The notes: a model not told the origin generated them from the sequence alone. Shown: positions 12,801-23,046, numbered from the stretch's first letter. The stretch: DNA of 64,000 nucleotides from Mesostigma viride (GCA_009746045.1 RPFO01000027.1:4339953-4403952); one strand, 5' to 3'. A program made the numbers and translations.

Positions 12801-15800
12801 ATGCCAGCCGGTTTATTTATTCCCGTATGGTGTTCATCAATGTACGGTGGTCCCTTGCGGGTATCTTTTCATCAATGTACTGTGGACCCTTGCGGGTGTC
12901 TTTTTCTAGATGGGGTGGACCCCGCTGTACCTCGCGTCACTGAATGGCCACGAGGACGTCGTTCAACACCTGATCGCCAGCGGTGCGGACGAGGGGACCA
13001 GATGCACGGTCAGTTTTGCCTTGCGTCCATTGGCATATGATGATTTTCTCCTTCAATGTCGGTGCTTGGGTTCACTTTGACTAATGTTAACCTGTGTTCA
13101 CGATGATTTGCCTGCAATAGCTTGCCCTGGCTAATTGAAATATTTAAAGCTCCTGGGCAGATAGGGAAAGGGGCTTGAACGGCACTTCCAGCTCTATAAT
13201 GTGCCTGTTGATTTGCATCTATTAGCGTGCAGATGATCATGTCTCTGGTATTCGGTTCATATATGCATGCACCACAAATTCGACAAGCCTCGGCTCAGTT
13301 AGAAATGTGATATTTCAGTGGCAAGTGCGAAACGGTACTGACTTGAACTACAATCGTCCCACGTTTGGTTCGAAACTGGTGCGAGTCACCAGGTTTGAAG
13401 AGCTTAAAAAAAAAAAAAAAAAGGATTTGTTATTGCAACCAATTAGACCAGAACAATGGGGGGGGGGGAGGAGGAGCTTCCCACATCAGGTTCCAACGTT
13501 GATGGCCATTGGTTGACCTCGCCTCTCCGTCTACCCTCGTATTTCAATTAGAACTGGAACTGCGGTTTTGAAGGCTGCAATCCAGTTCCAGTTGCATTAA
13601 GGTCGGCGGACTGGACATGCCAGTGTGAAAACCACCCCAGTACCAGTAGCTTTGAATCATAATCAAATAGACCAGGAACTTCCAATCGGGACACACCGGA
13701 ATGTTTCGCATAAACTGCTGCCACATCCGCATGATGGTTGCTGTGGCTACATAATCGTGACATATGTGTCTGCCGGCGTCCTCAGTGTTCTATTTTGTTC
13801 CATGGTTGTGTTGTGAAACCTCTATGTTTTCTGGACTCCGGGGATCCACACCGCTGCAGCATGTGTCAGAGGCAACCAAGGATGTCAGGAACCTGGCTGG
13901 CAGCGACCTGGATGCAAATGCCAAGAACATGGTAAGTTTTCAGTTGAACGCTATCCCAGCGACTGAAACAAAATGTTGCTCTGTCCTTTGGTCAACGTCT
14001 CTAGTACGTGCTTTTTGCATCCAAGCAACTACTGTACAATTTGGGTTTGTTCATGATTTCCAAACTCTTAAACAGTGCGACATTTTGTAAGTTGAAAGCA
14101 TAAGGCTGTGCTGTTGTTGGCAATAGCGCGTGCGCTCGTGCTTTTGCCATAGAACCACTTTCATATACTTGTGTAAAATCCCATTCTTTCCTGAAATGTC
14201 CACAGATTGCATCATCTCTTGACAGATGACCATTTACTGGAAGCAGAGGAATGAGTTTAGCGAGTGCGGTGGGGTGCGATAGTATGAAGACGTTGCTTCC
14301 TTTTTCTTTTCTCTTACCAAGCACTGGTTGAGCATAAATAGGGATTTCTCGCCAATGCTACGCTTGTGGTGGAAAATTCTGCGGGTCAACATCTTACCTG
14401 TTCTTAGCTCATCTAACCTGAACTTAGAAACATGCGTGTAGTTCTCTAAAGATACATAGCGATATGAAGGGGGCAAGAATGATTATGAACGTTGCGGCCA
14501 GGCTGGCAGGTTATGAATTATGTGAGGACCTTGGCGTGCAGTCAAGTCGTTGTTATTTTTTGAAGAGACATGAATAGGAGTGAGATCATGCTTGCGCGCA
14601 GTATCTGAGCTGCAGTAACATCGGCGTGATGACGTAAGCCGACGGCGAAGTCACTACAACGTGTGTCACTTGGTATGGACATCTAAGGAACATGGTCTCA
14701 GAATTGGCTGGATTAAGAAACTGGAGAACATGCAGCAAAAATGAGGCTATGATTCTTAAGGAGAGTAGAGTAGAATTCGATATTTCGAAAGCGACCAGGA
14801 ATGACGGTGTGCATTGGGTGAGCATATCAATGAGTGTATCGTTGTGTGAGCATGTTAACAGATGCGTGCAGGGCTTTTGTGAACTGGTTTTTTTTTCAAA
14901 TAATGCACCTTTGCTGAATGAATCTTTACTACCATTTATTTTTGCGGTGCTGCACAGTGGGGAATCACGCCGCTGCACACTGCATCAGAGGAAGGCAATG
15001 TCCAAATTGTCAAGCTGCTCATCGCACGCGGTGCCGACGTCAAAGCCAAGAACTGGGTTGGTTTGGCTTTATCCTAGCGGTCTGGAAAGATGTGCTTCTC
15101 CCTTGCATGGCCCCCTGGCACTGCCCCCTGGCTTGGACACTGCTACCCCGTGCACCAGTATCAACAGCATTTACCAGCATTTGTTATTTTTGTCCTGCAG
15201 GAGCTCGGAAGACAGCCTTTTACAATAGATTCTTAGGAACTTTCCAATGGACAGTCTGTCCATATCCCATTTTCATGTCTGGCAATGTCCTGTACTTCAC
15301 GGAAGTATATATAGTTTGTGGTCTTTTTGCAGGCTATTTTATATGGTATATACAAGTGTGTGGTCTCATTTTGCAGGCTATCGCAGATGACCATTTCGTA
15401 CCTGCTGGGTTGATTTGTGTGTTACATATACCCCGAGTGCAGCTGCCAAACTCACGCTGGGATCGCTCAACCGAGGACCCTAGAATCCTACCCTGCCTAT
15501 CTCTTCTAGTTCTCTTGTCTTGGTTCTATCTTGCTGCTCTGTGCTCTCTGTTCAAACTGTATGCAAGTCTTTTCTTTTATGCACTCCACCACCATGTATC
15601 CACTACCATATATAATTAGCTTATCAATTGTCTGGCACTGCTGTCATGATATGGTGCACGCACACCTACTTACAAGTTTTTTTCGCTTATTGTACGCTAA
15701 TGCATGGCATGTACATAAGGCATCTGCCAGGTCCTTGAAACACGGTTTAGAGAGACAGTCGGCCCAGTAGAGAATCATGTTGGGTTGTAGGCATAATATA

Positions 15801-18800
15801 CGCTGACATGCATTGAGTCTCTGCGATATTCATTGTTTGCCTAGTATTTTACTAAGTGGTTAACGTACGTCAAGTTGCATCACTAATTGGTGCCGCTTCC
15901 TGTCCACAATGCCATGTTGAGAAGTCACTGTTTGGCTTAGTGTGAGGTAACAGCACTTGCGCTCCTGGCTGATGCTGGACCCTCCTTAAGTTTTCCTCTG
16001 CACTTGAGGGGAAAAAACAACAGGCTCATGCCAGCCTTTGACTACCTTCAAGTATTCTCATCAAAGGAATGGCATGTGGCAGCCATGGTGTGGCCTGTTA
16101 GTTCTGGTCCACATATTGCTGTAAAAGGCGTTTCTGGCGTACGACTACGATTCACAGCTAATGGGACCATAATGGCTTTCGGCGCAATAGCTTTGTTGAA
16201 TAAGGGGGGACTTCTATTGTTTTTGTTCCTCCTCTGCTGGGTTTTCTGTGGTTGCTGCACTCAGAATGACGCCACCCCACTGCACCTTGCATCCGCCGAA
16301 GGCCATCTGGATGTCGTCAAGCACCTTATCAAAGTCGGCGCACAGTTGGAGGCCACGACCAAGGTCGGGCCCCACTGGCAGTTTCGCTCTACCCCACTGG
16401 CTAAAATGGGTGTTTTGAGGGATACTTTTTCAGTGCCGGCGTCCGCCTGGACAAGTTTACGTGCCGTTGAACAAATCAATGTCTGTGATTGGAAATCAAA
16501 CAGTAACCGTTTTAGTTCAAGTATACGGGATTGATTTCGTAATTTTTACCCCTGCTTTGTCCATGTCTTCAGTCTAACCTGACCCGATGCCCATGATTTC
16601 TTCCGCTGATGGAGATAACAGCAAACAAATAGCAAAGTTGACGGGTAGGTGCCCTGCGTGATTCTGCAATTCAAAACAGCTACATAATATGCACCTGCGA
16701 CATGGAATGCAAGGTCCAGTGTATCAGTCATCGTCGACATTCAAATGCTCTCGCTAGATGAATGATTGAAACCTATGGCTAGCGCCACTAGTAAGTAGGC
16801 TAAATGGGATAGATTCTCGTGTCCACACTAGAAAGCTCATGTGCCACAATTCCACACATACTTTTCCGTATAACATTGGCCAACTAGCTAACAGTAGCAA
16901 TGTCGGGTTGTAAGTAGTTATAATCCATGCTCAATGCCCCCCGCAGACAACTTTTTTGTCCTTCTCGCTAAGTTTTCTTTCGGTTTTACCTGCATTGGGC
17001 ACTAGCATTTCTGACCTTCCAACAGGCAAGCATCACCCCCCTCCCCCCCCCTCATCCTCTCTCGGCGAGGAGCCAACAGAGGCGTGAGGAAACTTATGTA
17101 GAAATGCTGCCGTGCAATAATGGTTGTGCCTGATGTCACTCAATGCAGGCTCATCGGTCAATGGCCCATGGTGCACTGCAGATGCTGAACGGAGGAGAGC
17201 CAGAACAGGAGCTAGAATGCGTGTATATATACTGATTCTCCGGTTTGAACCCACAGACAGCGACAGAGGAATGCCTAGACATGCGTTTAAGAATGAAGCG
17301 GGAAACCTAATTATTATGCCTTCAGGACTCGATGGTGTGGTGATCATTATGTGAGGATTTCCGTGGCTGTTGCGCACAGAATGGGAACACCACCTTGCAC
17401 TGGGCATCCCACTTTGGCCGCGTGGAGGTCGTCAGGCATCTTGTCGGACTCGGGGCAAACGTCAAGGCCAAGAACCAGGTAAGCTTGGCTTCAACCCGGC
17501 CGCCAAATTGGCCAGATGCATGCAAAAAGGTGGGCCCAGTATTTGAACAACGTGGCATCAGCACGTGGTTAACACAGAGACTAGCCTACTATACAGATTT
17601 CTCCACGGTTTTAGGGAGCTAATGAGGTTCAAGGCGGAAAGTCGTTTTCACGGTGGCCTGCTATCAGTTAAGCCCGTTGGCTGTATTGAATTTGCAACCT
17701 GCCTTGGGGAGGATCCCTTAAGAAATCCCCATTGCTTGAGGATGGGGCGAGGTAACTGTGGCCGTGGAGGTCATCCTCAAAGCTATGCACGTCTTGCAGT
17801 AAGTCTTGCATTTTACGACGTTGGACGAAACGGTAAAATAACCAAATGGGCTGGATTTGGGCCCTGTGGGAAGCAACAGTTGGGAGTTGGGATGGCGTAT
17901 TGAGGGTGGGATACAACAGGCTGCAAGTAGACCGCAATGTGACAGTCGACACTATCTACAGTAGGGAGACCCCATGTTGCCGGCACGTGCACCGATGGCA
18001 GTCCGTTTGAATAATAAGAGTGCCGAACATGCAGAATCTGAAATATGTCCGGTAATCATGGTCCTTGTCGCACAAACCCGTCGCTATGCACAACAATCAA
18101 AAGGAAACTGGCACCTATATGCTGTCAGGGAGTCTGCCTATACTGCCAGTTGGTCTGGAAGACAGTGGACTGGCGGCAGTGGGACAAAAAGAGAATGCAA
18201 GCAGCGGGCCAAGCCACGCTTGTGAGGGACCGCATATAGATACTACTATGGCCTTAGCTTTAAGGAGTGTTGCCGGCTCCGGGACGATTGCCTGTACCTG
18301 GAGGGCCATCGGGCCCCTTGGTCGGCGCGTACCTGGACATCGTACTGGCGCCAACGCCTTTCGTTAGCACTAACCTGGGCTATGGCCTACATCCTGCTCC
18401 GTCGCACGCGGGCCAATTTGGTGGCGCTGCATGGCTATTTGGTTGTTTCATTCGTTGTTTTGGGTGGCTTGTAGTTACTTTATAGTTTTGGTATATCTTG
18501 TAGGCGTTAGCTTTGGTTCCATTTGGGTGCCTTCACTCTGATGTAAGTAATTAGATTTCTTTTTTAGAATTAATATAGGTATGGCTGGATTCTACCCGCC
18601 CGGCTCAGCACATGCGTTTCTTAGTTCTGCTGCCATGCTTGTTGGGTCGTCTTCTGGTTAGGTCTGCCTTTCCCCATGTGTCATTGAGCTGACCGGCATA
18701 CACCATGATATAGTACTACCACGATAGGTGCTGAAGCTAAGGTCGATTGGAGTGCCTTCCTACCATGAGAAGCAATTTTATTACGTTAAGTGTGTGCAGG

Positions 18801-21800
18801 CTTTACAAGGAGCCTAGCCACACCATCAAAATCATCGTACAAGTCATTGTCAAGTTAGGCCAGTTCACCATGCTGGGGCCCACTACGGCTTTGCAAAGCA
18901 ACCGGCTTGCGATAATGTTGCAGCACATGCCCCCTTGGTCCAATTTCGTCCCCCAAACAGCAGCAAGGGTGGGTGGGTGGGAGCTGCAAAAAGGCCTCCC
19001 TACGTTCACCGCACCACTCTAAGTACGTGTAGCACAGACTGTGCACGGTGCGTGTGACAGTAGGCGCTGATATCGGCGCACGCCAGTCCCCTTTTGCTCT
19101 AGTCCAGAGTAGCCCACAAAACATCGGTGTAGGTGACGTACGGTAGAACTACGCTGCTGGCGGCAGATCGGCTCCCTGTGAGCCCGCCGCAACATAAATA
19201 TAAAATGAGCAAATAGCTCAGAAATTATAGTAGTAAGATAACGTAGCTCCATTTAATTTCTCCTTACCTTGAAATGACGATGCTATCATTGGATCTTGGT
19301 AAGAATGCAATTCTAGCTCATTATACTTGAATACAGGGAAACCGGAAATCCAACCCTAACCATCCTATAATGCGGCTACGTTATCACCCAATGCAGGGGT
19401 ATAACTTACCGTTAGCATATCATGATAAGGCCGAGCTTAGTATAAATGGCCTATGTTTAGTAATCAAACCAACAACAATCCGCAGCATGCTTGATAAGAA
19501 TTTTACTCTAAGCTTATTAGAAAGTATGGAGTGCCTCCTTCATCATGTCTAATTTTCATGATTTCGCAAGCAAAAGCGCAATTGCACCCATCTGTTGTTT
19601 TGCCTTTCACAATCAGATACCAGGCTTGCAGCAAAGCAAATAAGGGATATTGCAAGGAGAGCACCCACCATACATGTTATTCAGTTTGCCTGTTAGACAA
19701 AATGATCCTTATGTGCTACATGCTACGTATGCAATACCTAATTGGAGGAAGCGATGAGAATTCACATCCTGACTGTAATGCACGTAGTTCTGTCATACCT
19801 TAATTACGTATTATCTCGTATTATCTATGCAATACATACCGACCGCAGGATGGGATGACGCCTCTCGATCTTGCCAAGAAAAGCAATTTCCAAGACGTGA
19901 CGCGCTGCTTACGCGAGCTCAAGTTCAAGACGCAGCAAGAGCCACAGGCGCCAGCCAAGTGGACCACGGTGAGTTTGGCCATGCTTCTGATGATGCCGCC
20001 ATGTAGATCACCATTCACCCTTATCACCCTCCTGAATTTCAGGTCACTTGCAGTACTCGCGGTTTTCACGCTTATGGAAGGCATACATGGATGTGCCTAC
20101 TTCTGCCAAACATTTGTAGCGTGATGGAGGGGAAGGTCGCATTTACTGCTGGGAAAGGGAGGAGGGGAGGAGAGACCTTCGGGTTTTCTAACAGCCGATG
20201 TGGCAACGTGGGGCTTTGAAGAAATCCTGTGTACTGGTACTAGTACGAGAGAGGCGATTGCATGGTTAGGGCGTGTGCTCGTTGTAACATGCATCATGGC
20301 GGGGCACTAGTAGGCGAGTGTTCACTGTTGAGCTTATAAACTAGGCGTTATCCTTGCCAGGTGTCCTTCTAGCTAGGTCTATGCTAACGGGGAAAATCTT
20401 ACTTGCTTGTAATCATCATATCCCTCACTCCCTCCCACCCTGGAGGCTTCTTGCTTCGGCGTGCGGATTGAGAAACCTTAAGGCCCCTGTTAACTGCTGC
20501 ATTTGCGGCAGGGCTCCACTTAATGTATTCAATCAAATGCTGGTCTTCTTGGGAGCTTAGTGATCTCAATAGTCTTTCTCTTAATTGCGCCCACTATTCC
20601 ACATTGAGGCACGAGAGAAGGCCTGAAACTGTGAGATAATATTGTAAATGTAAAAGTGGAATCTAATGATTGGTCAGTTGTATGACTACAGTAACACTAA
20701 CGTAACAATAGGAAAAATATTTTATGTTGAATGTAGTTGAGTTCCGCTTCATAGCAACTAATCCATGACCTCACTTGAGATGATGAGTGGGACTTCTTAA
20801 ACTATAGATAGACGTGCATTACTCTTCAGAACGAGTTGCAATTGAACTACTATACTATCTATCACCTTGGCCTGATGCCCATTTCTAATCGTTTCCATCC
20901 CTGGCACATCCAAGGTCAACCCATCCGTTAGCAGAAACATTGCTTCACTTGGCCGGCACTTTGTTAGATGTGCATGTGCGAAGTATGAACTACTATATAA
21001 CTTACTCATATATAAGAAATGTACCTTGTCATTGAGACTGGACATGAAGCCCGGTGTTGTTATCCTTTGTATCAGACCCTCGAATGATGGATGTGGGATT
21101 AGCGTTGGCTCCATGATGCACATTGTCTTCCTTCGCATCTTGTGCTGATTCAACCTACTAGTCGTCATGCAGCCATATCAGGCGCTATTAGCACAACGCT
21201 GTAGCATATTGCTGCTTTCCTGTTTTTCTGCATATAGATCCATTATGTTTCAAAACAAATGTCAGTTGCCCCCACTGCTTCTCACCCATCTCCTTCGCCG
21301 CAGGATGAGAGCCTTCAGCACAGCACGCCTGGATCCCGCCAGGTTCCAGTTGGCCGCTTCCGGCGCTTTGACTTATTCCTCTCGCACAACTGGGGACTGG
21401 ACAATCAGGGGCGCGACAACCATAAGCGCGTCACGGTCATCAATGCAGCGTTGCAAGCCAAGGGCTTTACCACATGGTTTGACGGGCAGCGCATGACAGG
21501 CAGTGTCGAGAAGGAGATGTTTGATGGCATCGACGGCGCAGGCGTTGTCGTGATCTTCCTCACGCGGCGCTACATGGAGAAGATCGAGCGTGAGGGTGAC
21601 AACTGCGCCAAGGAATTCCAGTATGCGGCGCGCAACAAGGAACATGAGTACATCGTCCCGGTTGTCATGGAGTCGGAGCTGCAGGACCCCGCAGCATGGA
21701 CAGATACGGTTGCCAACAGCCTCACCTTTAAGGAATTCGTGCCCATGGTCACGGATCGCGAGATTGAAACGAACTTGGGGAAGCTGGTGGACATGCTTGC

Positions 21801-21828
21801 CGAAGTTCACGTGGAGCCAAAGCAATGA
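3783..21828 (+). CDS. Ankyrin-repeat/TIR-domain protein, 13 recognised exons, 5' end not found
   Basis: Exons 3783-3881, 4570-4668, 8196-8291, 9435-9533, 10980-11078, 12171-12269, 12910-13008, (13839-13931, damaged), 14958-15056, 16265-16363, 17380-17478, 19849-19968 and 21304-21828 share one phase-0 frame with AG acceptors and GT donors. Together they give about 543 residues without the damaged exon: ten full single-repeat exons (32-33 residues each), a C-terminal ankyrin cap with linker, and a TIR domain. The repeats match the ankyrin consensus (x-G-x-T-P-L-H-L-A-S ... G-A-D-x-E-A-x-T-K). Ankyrin arrays bind partner proteins; TIR domains signal or cleave NAD+ in innate immunity and cell death. 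A sensor or scaffold role is inference. No start Met, promoter or poly(A) signal was identified. Confidence 0.85.
4570..4668 (+). CDS. Ankyrin exon 2
   Basis: Acceptor GCGTTCAG, donor AAG|GTTGGC. 99 bp, phase 0, beginning S-G-E-T-P-L-H-L-A-S with S-L-D-V-V-K-H-L-I and G-A-D. It is a near-consensus repeat, followed by the longest intron (3.5 kb), which holds a piggyBac-type element. Confidence 0.9.
5925..6045 (+). repeat. Dispersed repeat, similar to 23712-23830
   Basis: A block starting CGCATGCGGGAAAGATAGGG and continuing through GGCTGTCTGCGACATGGG recurs, slightly diverged, at 23712-23830 in the same orientation. It lies in the large intron left of the piggyBac-type element. No coding content was seen; it is likely part of an old non-autonomous transposon. 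Confidence 0.6.
6431..7773. mobile_element. Non-autonomous piggyBac-type element, TTAA target sites
   Basis: The ends are inverted repeats starting CCCTTAGTCCGCT (13 bp perfect, then one mismatch and ACCC). Both are flanked directly by TTAA (6427-6430 and 7774-7777). TTAA target sites with CCC-starting termini are the signature of the piggyBac superfamily. At 1343 bp it has no transposase ORF, so it would need a transposase in trans. A hairpin of about 11 bp with a short loop (about 7737-7761) lies just inside the right end. The element sits in the ankyrin/TIR intron and adds no exon. Confidence 0.8.
7778..7965 (+). repeat. Dispersed repeat, related to 20440-20580 and 23850-24030
   Basis: The stretch GGCAGGGCTCCACTTA, a CAATCAAATG core and GGTCTTCTTGGGAGC recurs at 20510-20565 (same strand) and inverted at 23885-23960. 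The first 25 bases (GATGATGTCAGCTTG and on) reappear inverted at 32998-33022, just right of the first copia-class element. This marks one repeat family scattered over the window. Confidence 0.65.
8196..8291 (+). CDS. Ankyrin exon 3
   Basis: Acceptor GCGTTCAG, donor AAG|GTCAGG. 96 bp, one codon shorter than its siblings, so still phase 0. It begins N-E-D-T-A-L-H-E-A-S and keeps G-H-L-A-V-V-Q-H-L-I and G-A-D-V-E. The acceptor matches that of exon 2, which suggests exon duplication including intron flanks. Confidence 0.88.
9435..9533 (+). CDS. Ankyrin exon 4
   Basis: Acceptor CTGTCCAG, donor AAG|GTCAGT. 99 bp, starting R-G-Q-T-P-L-H-V-A-S and including V-D-V-V-K-H-L-L and E-A-R-T-K. A typical ankyrin repeat in phase 0. 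Confidence 0.9.
9663..9729. repeat. 12-bp tandem repeat (ACTAGTACTTGG)
   Basis: About five copies of ACTAGTACTTGG, one interrupted by GATCAT, lie in the intron after exon 4. ACTAGT is self-complementary. This is a short minisatellite and likely variable in length. Confidence 0.75.
10980..11078 (+). CDS. Ankyrin exon 5
   Basis: Acceptor TACGCCCAG, donor AAG|GTCAGT. 99 bp, starting T-G-S-T-P-L-Q-L-A-S. It is more divergent in the second helix (R-L-G-V-A-R-H-L-V) but ends E-A-T-T-K like exons 4 and 10. Confidence 0.85.
11581..11599. repeat. Poly-G tract of about 19 bases
   Basis: A long G run follows a C-rich stretch (about 11508-11546) in the intron after exon 5. A G-run of this length is hard to sequence accurately and could form stacked G structures. 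Confidence 0.7.
12171..12269 (+). CDS. Ankyrin exon 6
   Basis: Acceptor CGCGCTCAG, donor AAG|GTCAGT. 99 bp, beginning S-G-W-S-A-L-H-Y-V-S with G-H-L-D-I-A-E-L-L-V and G-A-D-V-E-A-K-T-K. Good ankyrin repeat, phase 0. Confidence 0.9.
12910..13008 (+). CDS. Ankyrin exon 7
   Basis: Acceptor TTTTCTAG, donor ACG|GTCAGT. 99 bp, beginning M-G-W-T-P-L-Y-L-A-S with G-H-E-D-V-V-Q-H-L-I and G-A-D. The 3' codon departs from the AAG seen in most sister exons, but the donor hexamer is kept. Confidence 0.88.
13406..13421. repeat. Poly-A tract
   Basis: About 16 consecutive A in the intron between exons 7 and 8. No adjoining retrotransposon body or target duplication was recognised, so it is listed as a simple repeat only. 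Confidence 0.6.
13839..13931 (+). pseudogene. Ankyrin exon 8, degenerate and probably skipped
   Basis: The donor ATG|GTAAGT is good. Upstream the frame reads R-G-S-T-P-L-Q-H-V-S ... D-L-D-A-N-A-K-N-M, an ankyrin-like repeat two residues short with a poor second helix. No AG lies at the expected acceptor, where the sequence reads CTC or CTG. The exon has probably lost its 3' splice site. Because its neighbours are phase 0, skipping it leaves the frame intact. Confidence 0.55.
14958..15056 (+). CDS. Ankyrin exon 9
   Basis: Acceptor CTGCACAG, donor TGG|GTTGGT. 99 bp, beginning W-G-I-T-P-L-H-T-A-S with N-V-Q-I-V-K-L-L-I and G-A-D-V-K-A-K-N. The donor GTTGG matches exon 2. Confidence 0.88.
16265..16363 (+). 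CDS. Ankyrin exon 10
   Basis: Acceptor CACTCAG, donor AAG|GTCGGG. 99 bp, beginning N-D-A-T-P-L-H-L-A-S with G-H-L-D-V-V-K-H-L-I; close to the consensus of the array. A polypyrimidine-rich stretch (about 16210-16250) precedes it. Confidence 0.9.
17380..17478 (+). CDS. Ankyrin exon 11
   Basis: Acceptor GCGCACAG, donor CAG|GTAAGC. 99 bp, beginning N-G-N-T-T-L-H-W-A-S with R-V-E-V-V-R-H-L-V and G-A-N-V-K-A-K-N. The donor is canonical GTAAG, unlike most of the array. Confidence 0.88.
17479..19848 (+). other. 2.4-kb intron between ankyrin exons 11 and 12
   Basis: No further ankyrin exon could be found. Around 18045-18475 the + strand reads as short coding-like stretches with Arg/Trp-rich composition in two frames. 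They lack family motifs and are broken by stops, so they may be a relic of a mobile element. The rest shows no supported feature. Confidence 0.5.
19849..19968 (+). CDS. Ankyrin exon 12, C-terminal cap and linker
   Basis: Acceptor GACCGCAG, donor ACG|GTGAGT. The 120 bp encode 40 residues. It begins D-G-M-T-P-L-D-L-A-K-K, typical of a C-capping ankyrin repeat, then passes into a charged Gln/Pro-rich linker ending K-W-T-T. It is the only ankyrin exon longer than 99 bp, fitting its place between array and TIR domain. Confidence 0.88.
20440..20580 (+). repeat. Dispersed repeat copy in the last intron
   Basis: Contains CTTAAGGCCCCTGTTAACTG, GGCAGGGCTCCACTTA and GGTCTTCTTGGGAGC. It is a near copy, in inverted orientation, of 23860-24030, and a more distant direct copy of 7862-7960. 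Confidence 0.65.
21304..21828 (+). CDS. TIR-domain exon and C-terminus
   Basis: Acceptor CGCCGCAG; the exon codes 174 residues to a TGA. After a linker of about 20 residues the TIR domain starts F-D-L-F-L-S-H-N-W. It then shows T-T-W-F-D-G-Q-R-M-T-G, G-V-V-V-I-F-L-T-R-R-Y, D-N-C-A-K-E-F and Y-I-V-P-V-V-M-E. The Glu of D-N-C-A-K-E-F (codon 21613-21615) aligns with the catalytic Glu of NADase TIRs such as SARM1, so enzymatic activity is plausible. The domain is full length with no signal peptide or membrane segment. It resembles stand-alone TIR_2-like domains of protists more than plant TIR-NBS-LRR proteins, which also carry NB-ARC and LRR domains. Confidence 0.9.
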   Translation, partial: DESLQHSTPGSRQVPVGRFRRFDLFLSHNWGLDNQGRDNHKRVTVINAALQAKGFTTWFDGQRMTGSVEKEMFDGIDGAGVVVIFLTRRYMEKIEREGDNCAKEFQYAARNKEHEYIVPVVMESELQDPAAWTDTVANSLTFKEFVPMVTDREIETNLGKLVDMLAEVHVEPKQ

Positions 21829-22769
21829 GGGGCTTACGACCTTGGTGGGCGGGCGGCAGAGGTGGGCATGCATCCTGTGCATCCCCCTGTATGTGCGCAG
21901 TTATGGGCATGCGCACTGCGTCTCGTTGGGCATGCGTCACATTGTGGCCAGGTCCGCCTCCACTTGGAAGTCTCATTGACTCGCTAGTCCAGCGTGGCCT
22001 ATGATGGCTGGGAGATTCAAACATCATTTGTGCGAGTGTTTCTAGCGAGTGTGAAGTGCAGTTATTTCATGCCCAGGTAAACCGCAGGCGGCTAAGCTCG
22101 ACAACAGCGGCTCGCACTGCGTACGCCGTGCGGCACCACACGGCCATGCCATTGATACTGTGCAAACTGGGGTCTTTGAAGGCTGATTTTGTCACTATAC
22201 CTGACATTATCGCGGTTCCTGGAGGACCACAATTGCAACGACGCATGGATTCACATGGATCACTTCCACCTGTCGCCTGGAGGGGCTCGGTCCGTGCCGC
22301 GCTCCCTCCCAATGCAGGCACTGGGCCCGGAGCAACAACAACGAAGAACCCACAATGTCGACATGTGGTGGTCATCGCAGTCCCACCTTCCAGGGGCCCC
22401 CGCGGCCCCATGCCGCTCGAGATCAGCACCAAGACGAAGGCCATGGCGATCGACTAAAATCCCGACGTTTTCTCTCCAGCTCCTGAACGACACGCTGTGC
22501 CCTTACCAACCGGTTCAAGCTGCCAGGCAGCTGGCTCCCCAGCTGCAAGCACGACATACAGGCAAGGATTGGGCTCGCTTTGGGGAAACTCCACGGTAAC
22601 CACCATTTGCCTAGTTTTTGCTAGATATACGTTAGGTAGAGGCGCCTGGGCCTAGCCGGGCACCTGGCCCGCACAGATCAGGTAGACACATCAGATAGAC
22701 TAGCTGGCACCAAGCCCGCCCAGCCTGGACGTTTTGTCCTCACCTGGCGTGCCCCCGGCCGCGTGCGGC
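21829..22769. other. 3' flank of the TIR gene
   Basis: No gene is supported. Overlapping ORFs occur on both strands in GC-rich sequence (about 22050-22600) without recognisable motifs. A possible acceptor precedes an open stretch at 22318, but no donor partner or domain supports an exon. No canonical AATAAA was seen just after the stop. Confidence 0.5.
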
Positions 22770-23046
22770 AGGGCCGCCACCCGTGGACTTTCCGTGATAG
22801 ACTAGGCATGGACATGTGCCCTAGACGACGTACCCTAGACGAGACGGGCGCACACCCGGGCAGCCTCCTGGTTTGTCTGTCATATGGAGGCAGATGGTGC
22901 GCAAGAATAGATGGCAAGTAGTGATGAAGGAGACCACCCCCACGTCTGTGGGGGCTCCGCGTGTGACCGCGTTTGGCATTCATAGCGATTCGGGCCGCGG
23001 TGCCCACAACCCTGTAACTAGGAACTAGATAGCTAGCATAATCCAT
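22770..23046. repeat. About 230-bp repeat unit, copy 1
   Basis: Starts CCGCCACCCGTGGAC and includes GGGCAGCCTCCTGGTTTGTC, TGTGGGGGCTCCGCGTGTGAC and CGATTCGGGCCGCGG. The same block recurs at 23235-23460 and 24085-24342. This copy is the most diverged, with an insertion near 22820. The minus-strand ORFs over it are repeat artefacts. Confidence 0.8.

Noticed and set aside
18045-18475. Possible extra exon or retroelement fragment with Arg/Trp-rich frames
   Set aside because: No ankyrin, RT or integrase motif, stops in each frame, and no convincing acceptor/donor pair in phase 0.
22314-22460. Possible exon after TGCAG downstream of the TIR gene
   Set aside because: No donor partner, no domain, and the TIR frame already ends in a stop at 21828.
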